Origin: an uncultured Bacteroidales bacterium
GTDB taxonomy: Bacteria > Bacteroidota > Bacteroidia > Bacteroidales > UBA932
Length of the DNA: 64,000 nt
Assembly: GCA_944322575.1 (NCBI GenBank)
Contig: CALUPK010000001.1
Coordinates: 1-64,000, forward strand
Direction: 5' to 3'
Every line of letters begins with the position of its first letter. Within the stretch, counting starts at the first letter, position 1. The notes under the pieces are model-generated. The model was not told the origin of the DNA. It saw nothing but the letters and a program-made list of their open reading frames with translations, and ran no database searches. The position numbers and the translations under genes are program-made. Positions 47,011 through 54,829 of this stretch are shown in pieces.

Positions 47011-48831
47011 ATGCTTAGGATTCTGCCTCCCAACATATCCAACCTTATAGCCGCCGGGGAAGTGGTCCAGCGCCCTTCTTCTGTTGTCAAGGAACTTGTA
47101 GAAAATGCCATAGACGCCGGGGCCGGCTCGGTCAGCGTCATCATCGAGGATGCGGGCAAGACCCTGATTCAGGTGATCGACGACGGCTGCGGCATGACTC
47201 CGGAAGAGGCGCGGCTATGCTTTGAGAGACACGCTACCTCCAAGATAGCGCAGGCCTCCGATCTGGACTCGATTCTTACCTACGGTTTCCGCGGGGAGGC
47301 CCTGCCCTCCATCGCGGCGGTGGCCGAGGTCACGCTCCGTACCCGCAGGAAAGGCTCCGAAACCGGCACTGAGACCGTTTTCACTCCCTCCGGCCTTGTC
47401 TCCCAGGAGGAAGCGGCCATGCCCGAGGGGACCAACATCGCCGTTCGCAACATCTTCTACAGCCTCCCGGCCAGGCGCAAGTTCCTCAAGTCGGACAATA
47501 CGGAGCTGCGTCAGATCATAGCCGAGTTCTCCCACGTGGCCCTCTGCCGTCCGGATGTGGGCGTCCGCCTGTCCCACAACGGTAAGGACATCTACAACCT
47601 CAGGCGGGCCAATACCCTCAAGCAGCGCATCCTCGAGATCGAGGGCAAGGACATGGGCAAGGAGCTCATCGACGTGTCCACCTCGACCCGCATCATAGAG
47701 ATATCCGGCTTCGTAGGCAATCCTCAGGATGCCCGCCGCAGTGCCGGTAACCAGTATTTCTTCGTCAACGGCCGCTATTTCCGCTCGCCCTATTTTCACA
47801 AGGCAGTGATGAAGGCCTACGACAAGCTCATCCCCGAGGGGACCTATCCCTCCTACTACCTCTTCTTCTCCACTCCTCCGGAGAATGTGGATGTGAACAT
47901 ACATCCCTCGAAGACGGAGGTCAAGTTTGAGAATGAGACAGAGATCTTCGAACTCCTTACCGCCGTGGTGCGGGAGGCTCTGGGGAGGGGGTCATTTATC
48001 CCTACGATAGATTTCGACCACGACACATTGCCTGACATTCCGGCTCCCTCGCAGTTCCATTATTCCAAGGGGGGCGGCGGAAGTTTCGGGGGAGGACGCT
48101 CCGTATCCGGGAAGAAGGTGGACTATGGGGCGATTTTGCCTGAAACGGTTGATTTTCATAGGCATCGCTCCACGGCTTTTGCCACTGAGACATTGTCCCC
48201 CGCTGAACCGGATGTCGCCGGCTACGGCCATATCTTCGAGGACAGCGGAGCGGCGGGAAGCGGGGCGGGGGTCCTTCAGATCTCCAGCCGCTACATCGCT
48301 ACCCCCATGCGCTCCGGCCTGCTGATAGTGGACGTGCGCAGGGCTAAGGAGCGGATATTCTACGAGAGATACCTGAGGCAGCTGGACGACGGCTCGCCCA
48401 TTTCCCATCAGGTGCTGTTCCCCTGCGATATCACCCTTCCTCCCGAACGGTATCATCTGCTGATGGAAGACCCGGGGAGGCTGCGGCAGATAGGATTTGA
48501 CATTGAGCCTGCTGGGGATTTCACCATTTCCGTAAAGGGGCTGCCCGAAGGGTTCGGCACGGACGAGGAGGCGGTGCGGAAGGCGGTGGATGACATAGTG
48601 GCAGCGCTGATGGATGCCGGTCCGGAGGGCCTTGGGAAAGCAGATGCGAGGGAGGAGATGGCCAGAAAGCTGGCACGTTCGGCTGTGTCGGGGACTGACA
48701 CGAGGATAGGCGGAGACGAGGCACGACTTTTGGTAGATACCTTGTTTGCCTGTGCCGAGCCCGAGATTTCACCGGCCGGACGCAGGTGCATGTTTATATT
48801 GACAGAACAAGACATAGAGAGACATTTATGA
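47011..48831 (+). CDS. mutL: DNA mismatch repair protein MutL
   Basis: 606 residues. The GHKL ATPase motifs are clear: AAGEVVQRPSSVVKELVENAIDAG, DDGCGM, GFRGEALPSIAAV. The C-terminal dimerisation domain starts near residue 420; where endonuclease-type MutL has DQHA(x)2E(x)4E, this protein has DVRRAKERIFYERY, so the nuclease motif is not conserved. It couples mismatch recognition by MutS to strand removal. Its stop overlaps the rhomboid start (ATGA at 48828-48831). Confidence 0.94.
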   Translation: MLRILPPNISNLIAAGEVVQRPSSVVKELVENAIDAGAGSVSVIIEDAGKTLIQVIDDGCGMTPEEARLCFERHATSKIAQASDLDSILTYGFRGEALPSIAAVAEVTLRTRRKGSETGTETVFTPSGLVSQEEAAMPEGTNIAVRNIFYSLPARRKFLKSDNTELRQIIAEFSHVALCRPDVGVRLSHNGKDIYNLRRANTLKQRILEIEGKDMGKELIDVSTSTRIIEISGFVGNPQDARRSAGNQYFFVNGRYFRSPYFHKAVMKAYDKLIPEGTYPSYYLFFSTPPENVDVNIHPSKTEVKFENETEIFELLTAVVREALGRGSFIPTIDFDHDTLPDIPAPSQFHYSKGGGGSFGGGRSVSGKKVDYGAILPETVDFHRHRSTAFATETLSPAEPDVAGYGHIFEDSGAAGSGAGVLQISSRYIATPMRSGLLIVDVRRAKERIFYERYLRQLDDGSPISHQVLFPCDITLPPERYHLLMEDPGRLRQIGFDIEPAGDFTISVKGLPEGFGTDEEAVRKAVDDIVAALMDAGPEGLGKADAREEMARKLARSAVSGTDTRIGGDEARLLVDTLFACAEPEISPAGRRCMFILTEQDIERHL

Positions 48832-49475
48832 ATTACGGCTATTACCGACCCGGACTGCCCTTTGTAGTCAAGAACCTGATAATCATCAATGCGATAATCT
48901 TCGTCGTCACGATGTTCGCCCAGAACTTCATGTACGGGACATTCTCGCTCTTCTATTTCACCTCGCCCTTCTTCAAGCCCTTCCAGCTGATTACCTACAT
49001 GTTCATGCACGGGGGCTTCTGGCATATCTTCTTCAATATGTTCTCGCTGTACATGTTCGGCAGCGTGATAGAGAACTACTGGGGCGGGAAGAAATTCTTC
49101 CTCTACTACATGGTCTGCGGTATCGGCGCGGGCCTGATCAACGAGCTGGTGATGTATCTGCAGATCGCTTTCGCCGAGACTCCCGGACTGGTCGAGGCCG
49201 CCATCAACCGTGTGCCCACCGTCGGTGCCTCGGGCGCCATCTACGGTCTGCTGCTGGCATACGGCATGATGTTCCCGAACAATGTGCTGCAGTTCGTCTT
49301 CCCTCCCGTCGCCATGAAGGCCAAGTGGATGGTCATCATCTTCGGTGCCATCGAGCTCATATCGGGCCTGTCCGGCAGGGGCGGCAATGTGGCCCATTTC
49401 GCCCATCTCGGAGGTATGATCTTCGGTATCATCATGATACTGTACTGGAAGAAAAAGAACCGGCTGTACTCCTAG
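48828..49475 (+). CDS. Rhomboid family intramembrane serine protease
   Basis: 215 residues from ATG 48828, overlapping the mutL stop. Six membrane helices. The family motifs are MHGGFWHIFFNMFSLYMFG (His and Asn of the oxyanion region), GASGAIYGLL (nucleophile Ser) and VAHFAHLGGMIFG (catalytic His). Substrates are unknown. mutL-rhomboid-EEP is a gene order seen across Bacteroidales. Confidence 0.92.
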   Translation: MNYGYYRPGLPFVVKNLIIINAIIFVVTMFAQNFMYGTFSLFYFTSPFFKPFQLITYMFMHGGFWHIFFNMFSLYMFGSVIENYWGGKKFFLYYMVCGIGAGLINELVMYLQIAFAETPGLVEAAINRVPTVGASGAIYGLLLAYGMMFPNNVLQFVFPPVAMKAKWMVIIFGAIELISGLSGRGGNVAHFAHLGGMIFGIIMILYWKKKNRLYS

Positions 49476-49490
49476 CGTGTCTTGCTTCAG

Positions 49491-50591
49491 ATGACCCGGC
49501 GCGAATCAAGAAAGAGGCGCAGTCCTTTCCTGAGCCTGTCCTTCCGGCTGGTGGCGACAGTATGCTGCATACTGCTGCTGCTCAGTTACGTGTCGGTGCT
49601 GATCGACCCGGGGATATTCCCTCTTGCGGGATTTTTCGGCCTGTATTTCATCCCCATGCTGGCGGTCAATGTGCTGCTGCTGTTCTTAGCCCTGCTGAGG
49701 TGGTCCTCCTCGGCCTGGATACCGGTCATCGCCCTGCTGCCGTCTCTGTTCTTCGTCGGGTTTTTCTTCCGTGCCGGGGACAGGAACGCGCTGCCTGAGA
49801 GCGTAGTGGCCCGCACGGACGGGCTCAAGGTGCTGACGTGGAACGTAGGAGGCTTCCGCTCGGGAGTCTCGGATGAGGTGGAGGACAATATCCGGGGAGT
49901 GACGGCCCTCGTCGCCTCGGAGTCCCCCGACGTGGTCTCGCTCCAGGAGTTCCGCACCGGCGACCCCTCCGGGCTGCGGCGGATGTTTCCGGGGTATCCC
50001 CACGTCAGGGAGCATTTTTTCCGGCTGCGCAACGGGGACTATGTGGGCAATGTGACCTTCAGCCGCCTGCCGCTGCGCGGGGACGGACATCTGCCGTTCC
50101 GCGGTACGACCAACATGGTGCTGTACACCGATGTGGAATATGCCGGGAAGGTCCTCCGGCTGTACAACGTGCATTTAGAGTCAAACAATATCTCGCTGAC
50201 CTCGCTGATACAGGACGTGCGGGGCGGAGGATATGACGAGCTGCAGCAGGAACTGGCCGAGGCACACGAAAAAGTACGCAGATCCTCGTCCCGCCGGGGC
50301 AGTCAGGTACGGGCTTTGCTAGAGGATATTTCAGGGAGCGGTCTGCCCTCGGTGATCTGCGGGGATGTGAATGATACGCCGATGTCCTACTGCTTCCGGA
50401 GCCTGCAGCATGGCCGCAAGGATACGTTCTGCGAGGCCGGCAAGGGTTTCGGAGCGACCTACAGGGTGCTGTGGCCGCTGCTCAGGATAGACTACGTCTT
50501 CGTTCCGGAGGATTTCGAGGTGCTGGAGCACAGAACGCCACGGGTCGGGAACTCGGACCACTATCCGGTAATAGTGAAAGTACACATGTAA
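49491..50591 (+). CDS. Membrane-anchored endonuclease/exonuclease/phosphatase (EEP) family protein
   Basis: 366 residues from ATG 49491 (a TTG nine bases earlier is also open). Three hydrophobic segments at about 18-36, 44-66 and 70-88 anchor it; the rest is an EEP domain with LTWNVGGFRS, VSLQEF, NVHLESNNI, VICGDVNDTP and NSDHYPV, which contain the catalytic Asn, Glu, Asp and His residues. It faces the periplasm and probably hydrolyses a phosphodiester or phospholipid; the substrate is unknown. Confidence 0.88.
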   Translation: MTRRESRKRRSPFLSLSFRLVATVCCILLLLSYVSVLIDPGIFPLAGFFGLYFIPMLAVNVLLLFLALLRWSSSAWIPVIALLPSLFFVGFFFRAGDRNALPESVVARTDGLKVLTWNVGGFRSGVSDEVEDNIRGVTALVASESPDVVSLQEFRTGDPSGLRRMFPGYPHVREHFFRLRNGDYVGNVTFSRLPLRGDGHLPFRGTTNMVLYTDVEYAGKVLRLYNVHLESNNISLTSLIQDVRGGGYDELQQELAEAHEKVRRSSSRRGSQVRALLEDISGSGLPSVICGDVNDTPMSYCFRSLQHGRKDTFCEAGKGFGATYRVLWPLLRIDYVFVPEDFEVLEHRTPRVGNSDHYPVIVKVHM

Positions 50592-50602
50592 ATATAAGAG
50601 TT

Positions 50603-51175
50603 ATGAAAGAGAGAAAAGAACAGATCGAAGAAGCCGTAAAGGTGCTCAGGGCAGGAGGCATCCTCCTCTATCCTACTGACACTATCTGGGGCATAGGCTG
50701 CGACGCCACGGATGAGAAGGCGGTCGAGCGGGTCTTTGAGATCAAGCAGAGGGCGGACTCCAAGAGCCTCATCATTCTGGCCAGCGACATGGACATGGTG
50801 GCCTGCTATGTCCGGGAGATTCCCGAGATGGCCGTCACTGTCGAGTCTCTGAGTGAAAAGCCCCTGACCATCATCTACCCCGAGGGCATCAACCTCGCCC
50901 CCAACGTCACCGCCGAGGACGGCAGCATCGCCATCCGAATCCCCAAGAACGATTTCTGCGTGGAGCTTGTCCGCCGCTTCGGCAAGCCCATCGTCTCCAC
51001 TTCGGCCAATGTCTCAGGCACCCCGGCCCCCCGCCGCTACATCGACATCCCCGACTCAGTCAAGGCATCTGTCAATCTGTGCATTGACCCCTCCTTCGAC
51101 CAGGGTTCCACGGGCAAGGCCTCATCCATCATCAAGCTCGGACTGCACAACGAGGTCCAGGTAATCCGCGAATAA
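50603..51175 (+). CDS. Sua5/YciO/YrdC-family threonylcarbamoyl-AMP synthase-like protein
   Basis: 190 residues from ATG 50603; an upstream open extension overlaps the EEP gene. GGILLYPTDTIWGIGCDATDEKAVERVFEIKQR, KPLTIIYP, IAIRIPKNDF and PIVSTSANVSGTPAP are the YrdC signature blocks. It probably makes the threonylcarbamoyl-AMP for t6A tRNA modification, in the same pathway as tsaE at 34745. The short form without the Sua5 C-terminal domain is usual in bacteria. Confidence 0.9.
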   Translation: MKERKEQIEEAVKVLRAGGILLYPTDTIWGIGCDATDEKAVERVFEIKQRADSKSLIILASDMDMVACYVREIPEMAVTVESLSEKPLTIIYPEGINLAPNVTAEDGSIAIRIPKNDFCVELVRRFGKPIVSTSANVSGTPAPRRYIDIPDSVKASVNLCIDPSFDQGSTGKASSIIKLGLHNEVQVIRE

Positions 51176-51187
51176 ATTCAAAAATTT

Positions 51188-51217
51188 TTTGAATTTTGTA
51201 AAAATTGTCTACCTTTG
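51188..51217 (+). promoter_or_regulatory. Promoter of the tRNA-Gln/tRNA-Met unit
   Basis: TTTG 51188-51191, 18-base spacer, TACCTTTG 51210-51217; the first tRNA begins at 51233. A full match to the Bacteroidota housekeeping promoter. Confidence 0.65.
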
Positions 51218-51232
51218 CGCTCCGATTCCAAT

Positions 51233-51303
51233 TGAGCTATGGTGTAATGGCAGCACGACAGATTCTGGCTCTGTAAATCTAGGTTCGACTCCTGGTAGCT
51301 CAA
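51233..51303 (+). tRNA. tRNA-Gln (anticodon CTG)
   Basis: 71 bases folding as a cloverleaf: acceptor TGAGCTA/TAGCTCA, D arm GTGT...GCAC, anticodon stem ACAGA/TCTGT with loop TTCTGGC (anticodon CTG), T stem CTAGG/CCTGG with TTCGACT loop, discriminator A. CCA is not encoded. It reads CAG. Confidence 0.92.
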
Positions 51304-51312
51304 CAAAATGAT

Positions 51313-51386
51313 GGCGAGATAGCTCAGCTGGTTAGAGCGCATGATTCATAATCATGAGGTCCCCAGTTCAATCCTGGGTCTCGCTA
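51313..51386 (+). tRNA. tRNA-Met (anticodon CAT), elongator type
   Basis: 74 bases: acceptor GGCGAGA/TCTCGCT (terminal G-U pair), D arm with AGCTCAGCTGGTTAGAGC, anticodon stem CATGA/TCATG with loop TTCATAA, T stem CCCAG/CTGGG with TTCAATC. G1 and the lack of the three G-C pairs in the anticodon stem exclude an initiator tRNA; a lysidine-modified Ile2 is a less likely alternative. Confidence 0.9.
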
Positions 51387-51397
51387 CTGACTTAGAG

Positions 51398-51436
51398 GCG
51401 CCTGCGGCCGTGTGGCTGCGGGCGCTTTTCTTTTGG
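51398..51436 (+). terminator. Terminator of the tRNA unit
   Basis: A 12-bp stem (51398-51409 with 51414-51425, two wobble pairs), a GTGT loop, followed by TTTTCTTTT. Confidence 0.8.
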
Positions 51437-51467
51437 GTGATATCTATTATCCGTGCCCTTTTGATCG

Positions 51468-51534
51468 ACTCCTTCCGAAGGAGTGGGGAGGTGGGACAGA
51501 ATGGGGCAGGAGATGGTCTCACCTTCGGAAGGTG
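51468..51534. repeat. Pair of short palindromes between tRNAs and the 51640 gene
   Basis: ACTCCTTCCGAAGGAGT (51468-51484) and CACCTTCGGAAGGTG (51520-51534) are two perfect hairpins of related design, each followed by GGTGGGAC- or GGGGAGGTGGGAC-like sequence. They look like a paired REP-like unit. No gene is visible in 51387-51639. Confidence 0.55.
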
Positions 51535-51639
51535 GGACGAGTACGGCCGGAGGACAGTGGCTTGCGGTGGCTGGATAGATGGTTGAATGGATGGCTGAAC
51601 GGACGATGTGGCTCAATATTTGCAGTTGTGGTGGGGATT

Positions 51640-52641
51640 ATGGGAAAATCCGTAAAATATGTGGCTGTGACCATGCTGGCGGCATGCTGCGCGGGCTGTT
51701 TTCTGGCGCAAGGACAGGAGCAGGAGTCGGTTGCGGAAGGTGTCCGTCAGCAGGAGCGGGATACGGTAGCGTCGCTGGTAGCGGAGTATGAGGCGGATAT
51801 CCGGGCACTGATGGACCGGGTCGTGGAGGTCGGGATGCTGGATGAGGCCGGACGGGATTCGGTGCTGCTGGCGGCTGGATTGTTGGAGGGCGGTGTGCCG
51901 GTGAACGGACTGATATCGGCTGATCCCTCGGCGGTGGAACTGTCTTCGGCTGACATGTCGGCCACCGGAGAAGGGCAGGAGGCACTGGACCCGGACACGC
52001 TGCGTGCAAGGGTGAGATTTCTTGTGGAGTTGCGGCAGGAGTGGTACGGCAGGCTGCGGGGAGAATATCTGCAGCAGGATGCGCTGACGGATCTGGTCGG
52101 GGCTCCGGAGCAGATGCCGGCTTCGGCGTTTCATCCGAGATATCTGCCGCTGGATGTCGTTGAGGACAATCTGAAATGGGCGGCCAGCCGTCCTCTTGAG
52201 GTAGGCGAGATACTTGCTAGAGACAGGAGGCTGATACTCTCCCGTATGATATACGATGGCGGCATGCCTCAGTTCCTGCGGGATCTGAGGAGTGAGAATC
52301 CTGCTGTGTACTCAATCGTGGCGATAGTGGTGGGAATACTCGGGGGCGCCGGTGGCTTTTTGGGCGGCTCTCCGATGGAGATGCTCGTATCGCGGCCAGT
52401 CGTCGGGGGACAGCCATGGTTTGACGATATGATTTTTTTAGACCCTAATTTTGATCCGAGGGTATATTATCCGTCGCTGCCCGTGCCGCAGTATGATCCG
52501 GAGAATCCGTCGCAGCAGTTCAAGGCGGCTCTAAGGGGTAGCAATGAGCAGGGTGCCAGGTCTGTTCCGGTGCGGAGTATGGGTGACTCAGGACCAGTGG
52601 GACCCCCGCCCGTCCAGAAGTCCCGTTATGTGGTTCCATAG
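51640..52641 (+). CDS. Exported protein of unknown function (possible lipoprotein)
   Basis: 333 residues from ATG 51640, which yields MGKSVKYVAVTMLAACCAGCFLAQGQEQ; LAAC fits a lipobox, with cleavage after AQG as an alternative. The body is helical and acidic, with EADIRALMDRVVEVGML near residue 45 and WYGRLRGEYLQQ near 135, followed by a hydrophobic glycine-rich segment (VYSIVAIVVGILGGAGGFLGG, about 227-247) and a proline-rich tail. No family recognised. A strong hairpin terminator lies 80 bases after the stop. Confidence 0.6.
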   Translation: MGKSVKYVAVTMLAACCAGCFLAQGQEQESVAEGVRQQERDTVASLVAEYEADIRALMDRVVEVGMLDEAGRDSVLLAAGLLEGGVPVNGLISADPSAVELSSADMSATGEGQEALDPDTLRARVRFLVELRQEWYGRLRGEYLQQDALTDLVGAPEQMPASAFHPRYLPLDVVEDNLKWAASRPLEVGEILARDRRLILSRMIYDGGMPQFLRDLRSENPAVYSIVAIVVGILGGAGGFLGGSPMEMLVSRPVVGGQPWFDDMIFLDPNFDPRVYYPSLPVPQYDPENPSQQFKAALRGSNEQGARSVPVRSMGDSGPVGPPPVQKSRYVVP

Positions 52642-53128
52642 CTTGCAAGACTTTTGGCACGCAGTTTGCATGAGAGTATAGTGATAGTTTTTTCATAGGT
52701 TAAGTTTAGGTTAATAAGGAAAAAGGACATCAGTTTCTGTGGCTGATGTCCTTTTCTCTTTTCAGATGGGAGCGACGCGCATGGAAACATTGGTGATAAT
52801 CAGGTGGATATGAAATAGTAGTGCTCCCGAAACGTGCTTTTAAGGGCATTTCGGGAGCGGTCGTTATTTGTAAGGCGCTCATTTATAAGGTGCTGCGTTT
52901 ACTATGCTCTCCGCTTAAAAATATAGTTGCAGCCGGACGTGAAAGCAGAGAGAATTACCGGCAGAATAGTACCGGCTATATGGATGGTAGAATAGAGAAA
53001 GCCGACTGCCGGAGATGGTACAGACAACGGCAGCATCCGTGGGGAATACTGCCGTTGTGAAGTAGGTGATGCGCGTTGATAGGTGAGGCATGCGGTGCAC
53101 GTGCTCTATCAGGCGCCCGTCCCGGTTC
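52642..53128. other. Palindrome-rich intergenic region without a recognisable gene
   Basis: Besides the terminator at 52721-52755 this stretch holds two more perfect stems: 52823-52832 with 52849-52858 (10 bp, 16-base loop) and 53025-53033 with 53049-53057 (9 bp, 15-base loop), and a looser CCGGCAG...CTGCCGG pair between them. One 79-codon frame (52821-53060) has no signal of being a gene. It may be decayed repeats, structured RNA or a degraded element. Confidence 0.5.
52721..52755 (+). terminator. Rho-independent terminator
   Basis: A perfect 13-bp stem AAAAGGACATCAG (52721-52733) with CTGATGTCCTTTT (52743-52755) around a 9-base loop; it can work in both directions because of the A and T ends. 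Confidence 0.85.
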
Positions 53129-54634
53129 CTATCCGCAGTGATAGTACTTGCGGACAAGTTCCATCATCAGACCTTTGTCGCGGGCGGTCTCCTCACGGAT
53201 GTTGGCGTCGTTGTAGGCGCGGAGCATCGCGATGCGTCCGTCGATCATGCTCTTTGAGAACACTCCCTTGGCCTCGTAGAGGGCGCGGTTCTTCTCTAAC
53301 TCGTCTGCAGACTCGGCGCATGAGGTGGGCAGCTGGGCGAGGGAGTTGAGGATGGCGGCGTTCTTGTCGTCGTGGATGTTGACGTCCACGTAGGTCTTTT
53401 TCGCTATCTCGAGAGCGTCGGGGAGCTCGAAGCCGATACGCGCGGCGGTCACTAATCCGGCAAGCATCAGGTGGATGTCGGCCGAGCCGTCACCTGAGCG
53501 GAGCTCTACGGTCTGCTTGTCGGGCATTACGATCTCGGGATTCTGGGGCAGTCCGTTGGCGATGGCGGACATGTCGCTCCTGCCGGTCCATCCGAGGGGT
53601 ACGCGCACGAGTACGGAACGGTTGCGGTCGCCCCAGCAGATGCTGGTGGGAGCCTCCTGGTGAGGTACGAGGCGGAAGTAGGAGGTAGGGTTGGCGTTGC
53701 CGAAGGCGGTCAGCGAGGAGGCGCAGGTCATGTAGCCGGCGATGGCCTTGCGGGCTTCGTCGGAGAGGCGGCCGTCCTTGAGCATCACGGAGTGCTCGCC
53801 GTTCATCATGCGGGTGTGGAAATGCAGACCGCTGCCGGCCTTGCCCTCGGTGATCTTCGGTGCGAAGGTGATGTCGAAGCCGTACTGCCATGCCAGTGTG
53901 CGGAGAATCCACTTGGCCATCACGAGCTGGTCGGCGGCGGACTCTACTGGCGATACGAGGAACTCGATCTCGTTCTGCTCGTACACCTTGCCGTCGAGGG
54001 TGAAGTTGCCGACCTCGGAGTGGGCGTACTTGATGTTGCCGCCGACCTGGGAGATGAGTTTCATGGCCTCGGTGCGGAATGCCTCGACCTTGGTGAAAGG
54101 TGTGGACTCATGGTATCCGCGCTGATTCTCCGAGGGGAAGCAGCAGTCGTCGTCATAGATGACGTAGAACTCCAGCTCGCCCATGGCCTCGAAGGTGTAG
54201 CCGGTGGTCTTCTTGAACTCTTCGTGAGCCTTGTGCAGGGTGTACTCGGGAGAGCTCTCGAGGGGCAGTCCGTCCTTGGTGAAATAGGAGCAGAGCAGTC
54301 CGAGGGTTGGAATCTCTGCGAAAGGGTCGAGATAAGCCGTTGAGAAGCGGGGAATGACGTAGAGGTCGCTCGATCCGGCCTCAATGTAGGAGAAGAGGCT
54401 GGAGCCGTCTACTCTCTCTCCGAACGAGAGGATCAAGTCGAGGTACTGGAGGCTGCTGACCGGGAAGTTGAGGGTCTTGAGCCTGCCGTCGCCGGCGATG
54501 TAGCGGAAGTTGACGACGCGGATGTCGTTGGCGGTGATGAAATTGATTATGTCCTCCTTTGTGAACTGGTCGGGGGTCTTCCCGATGGCGCTGACCAAAG
54601 GATTGATGTTGTACTTCAGGATGCTGTTGTCCAT
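53129..54634 (-). CDS. glnA: Glutamine synthetase (GlnA-family)
   Basis: 501 residues from ATG 54634 (MDNSILKYN). It ligates ammonia to glutamate. Catalytic-domain motifs are visible: GELEFYV (metal Glu), EGKAGSGLHFHTRM (KxxxGSGMHxH type), NPTSYFRLVPHQEAPTSICWGDRNRSVLVRVP (the NPxxSYxRLVP and R-x-R blocks) and VELRSGDGSADIHLMLAGLVTA. The length fits the ~500-residue Bacteroidota type. No PII or regulator gene adjoins it. The 5' region 54635-54829 is AT-rich, with a -7 box for the divergent GH31 gene. Confidence 0.92.
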   Translation of the reverse strand: MDNSILKYNINPLVSAIGKTPDQFTKEDIINFITANDIRVVNFRYIAGDGRLKTLNFPVSSLQYLDLILSFGERVDGSSLFSYIEAGSSDLYVIPRFSTAYLDPFAEIPTLGLLCSYFTKDGLPLESSPEYTLHKAHEEFKKTTGYTFEAMGELEFYVIYDDDCCFPSENQRGYHESTPFTKVEAFRTEAMKLISQVGGNIKYAHSEVGNFTLDGKVYEQNEIEFLVSPVESAADQLVMAKWILRTLAWQYGFDITFAPKITEGKAGSGLHFHTRMMNGEHSVMLKDGRLSDEARKAIAGYMTCASSLTAFGNANPTSYFRLVPHQEAPTSICWGDRNRSVLVRVPLGWTGRSDMSAIANGLPQNPEIVMPDKQTVELRSGDGSADIHLMLAGLVTAARIGFELPDALEIAKKTYVDVNIHDDKNAAILNSLAQLPTSCAESADELEKNRALYEAKGVFSKSMIDGRIAMLRAYNDANIREETARDKGLMMELVRKYYHCG

Positions 54635-54783
54635 AAAAATGAAGGTTAGTGTTTGTTTCAAATTTTAAGCAAATAAGCATAAAATAATTCAGAATTGCAA
54701 CATAAAACGGTATAATATGTTAATCCTCTCAGTTCAATAGAAAGTTCGTGGGAAAAGAGGTCCGGCGGTGTCTGAAAAAATAC

Positions 54784-54791
54784 TATATTTG
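54784..54791 (+). promoter_or_regulatory. -7 box of the GH31-GH84-GH20 operon
   Basis: TATATTTG, 38 bases upstream of ATG 54830; the -33 element is weak, so activation may be needed. Confidence 0.45.
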
Positions 54792-54829
54792 TAAGTATTT
54801 TAGGAAATTTTTAGATTCTAAGTCGAAAT

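Noticed and set aside
52821-53060. 79-codon open frame in the palindrome-rich region
   Set aside because: It starts inside a hairpin arm, shows no family resemblance or promoter, and its codon use differs from neighbouring genes.
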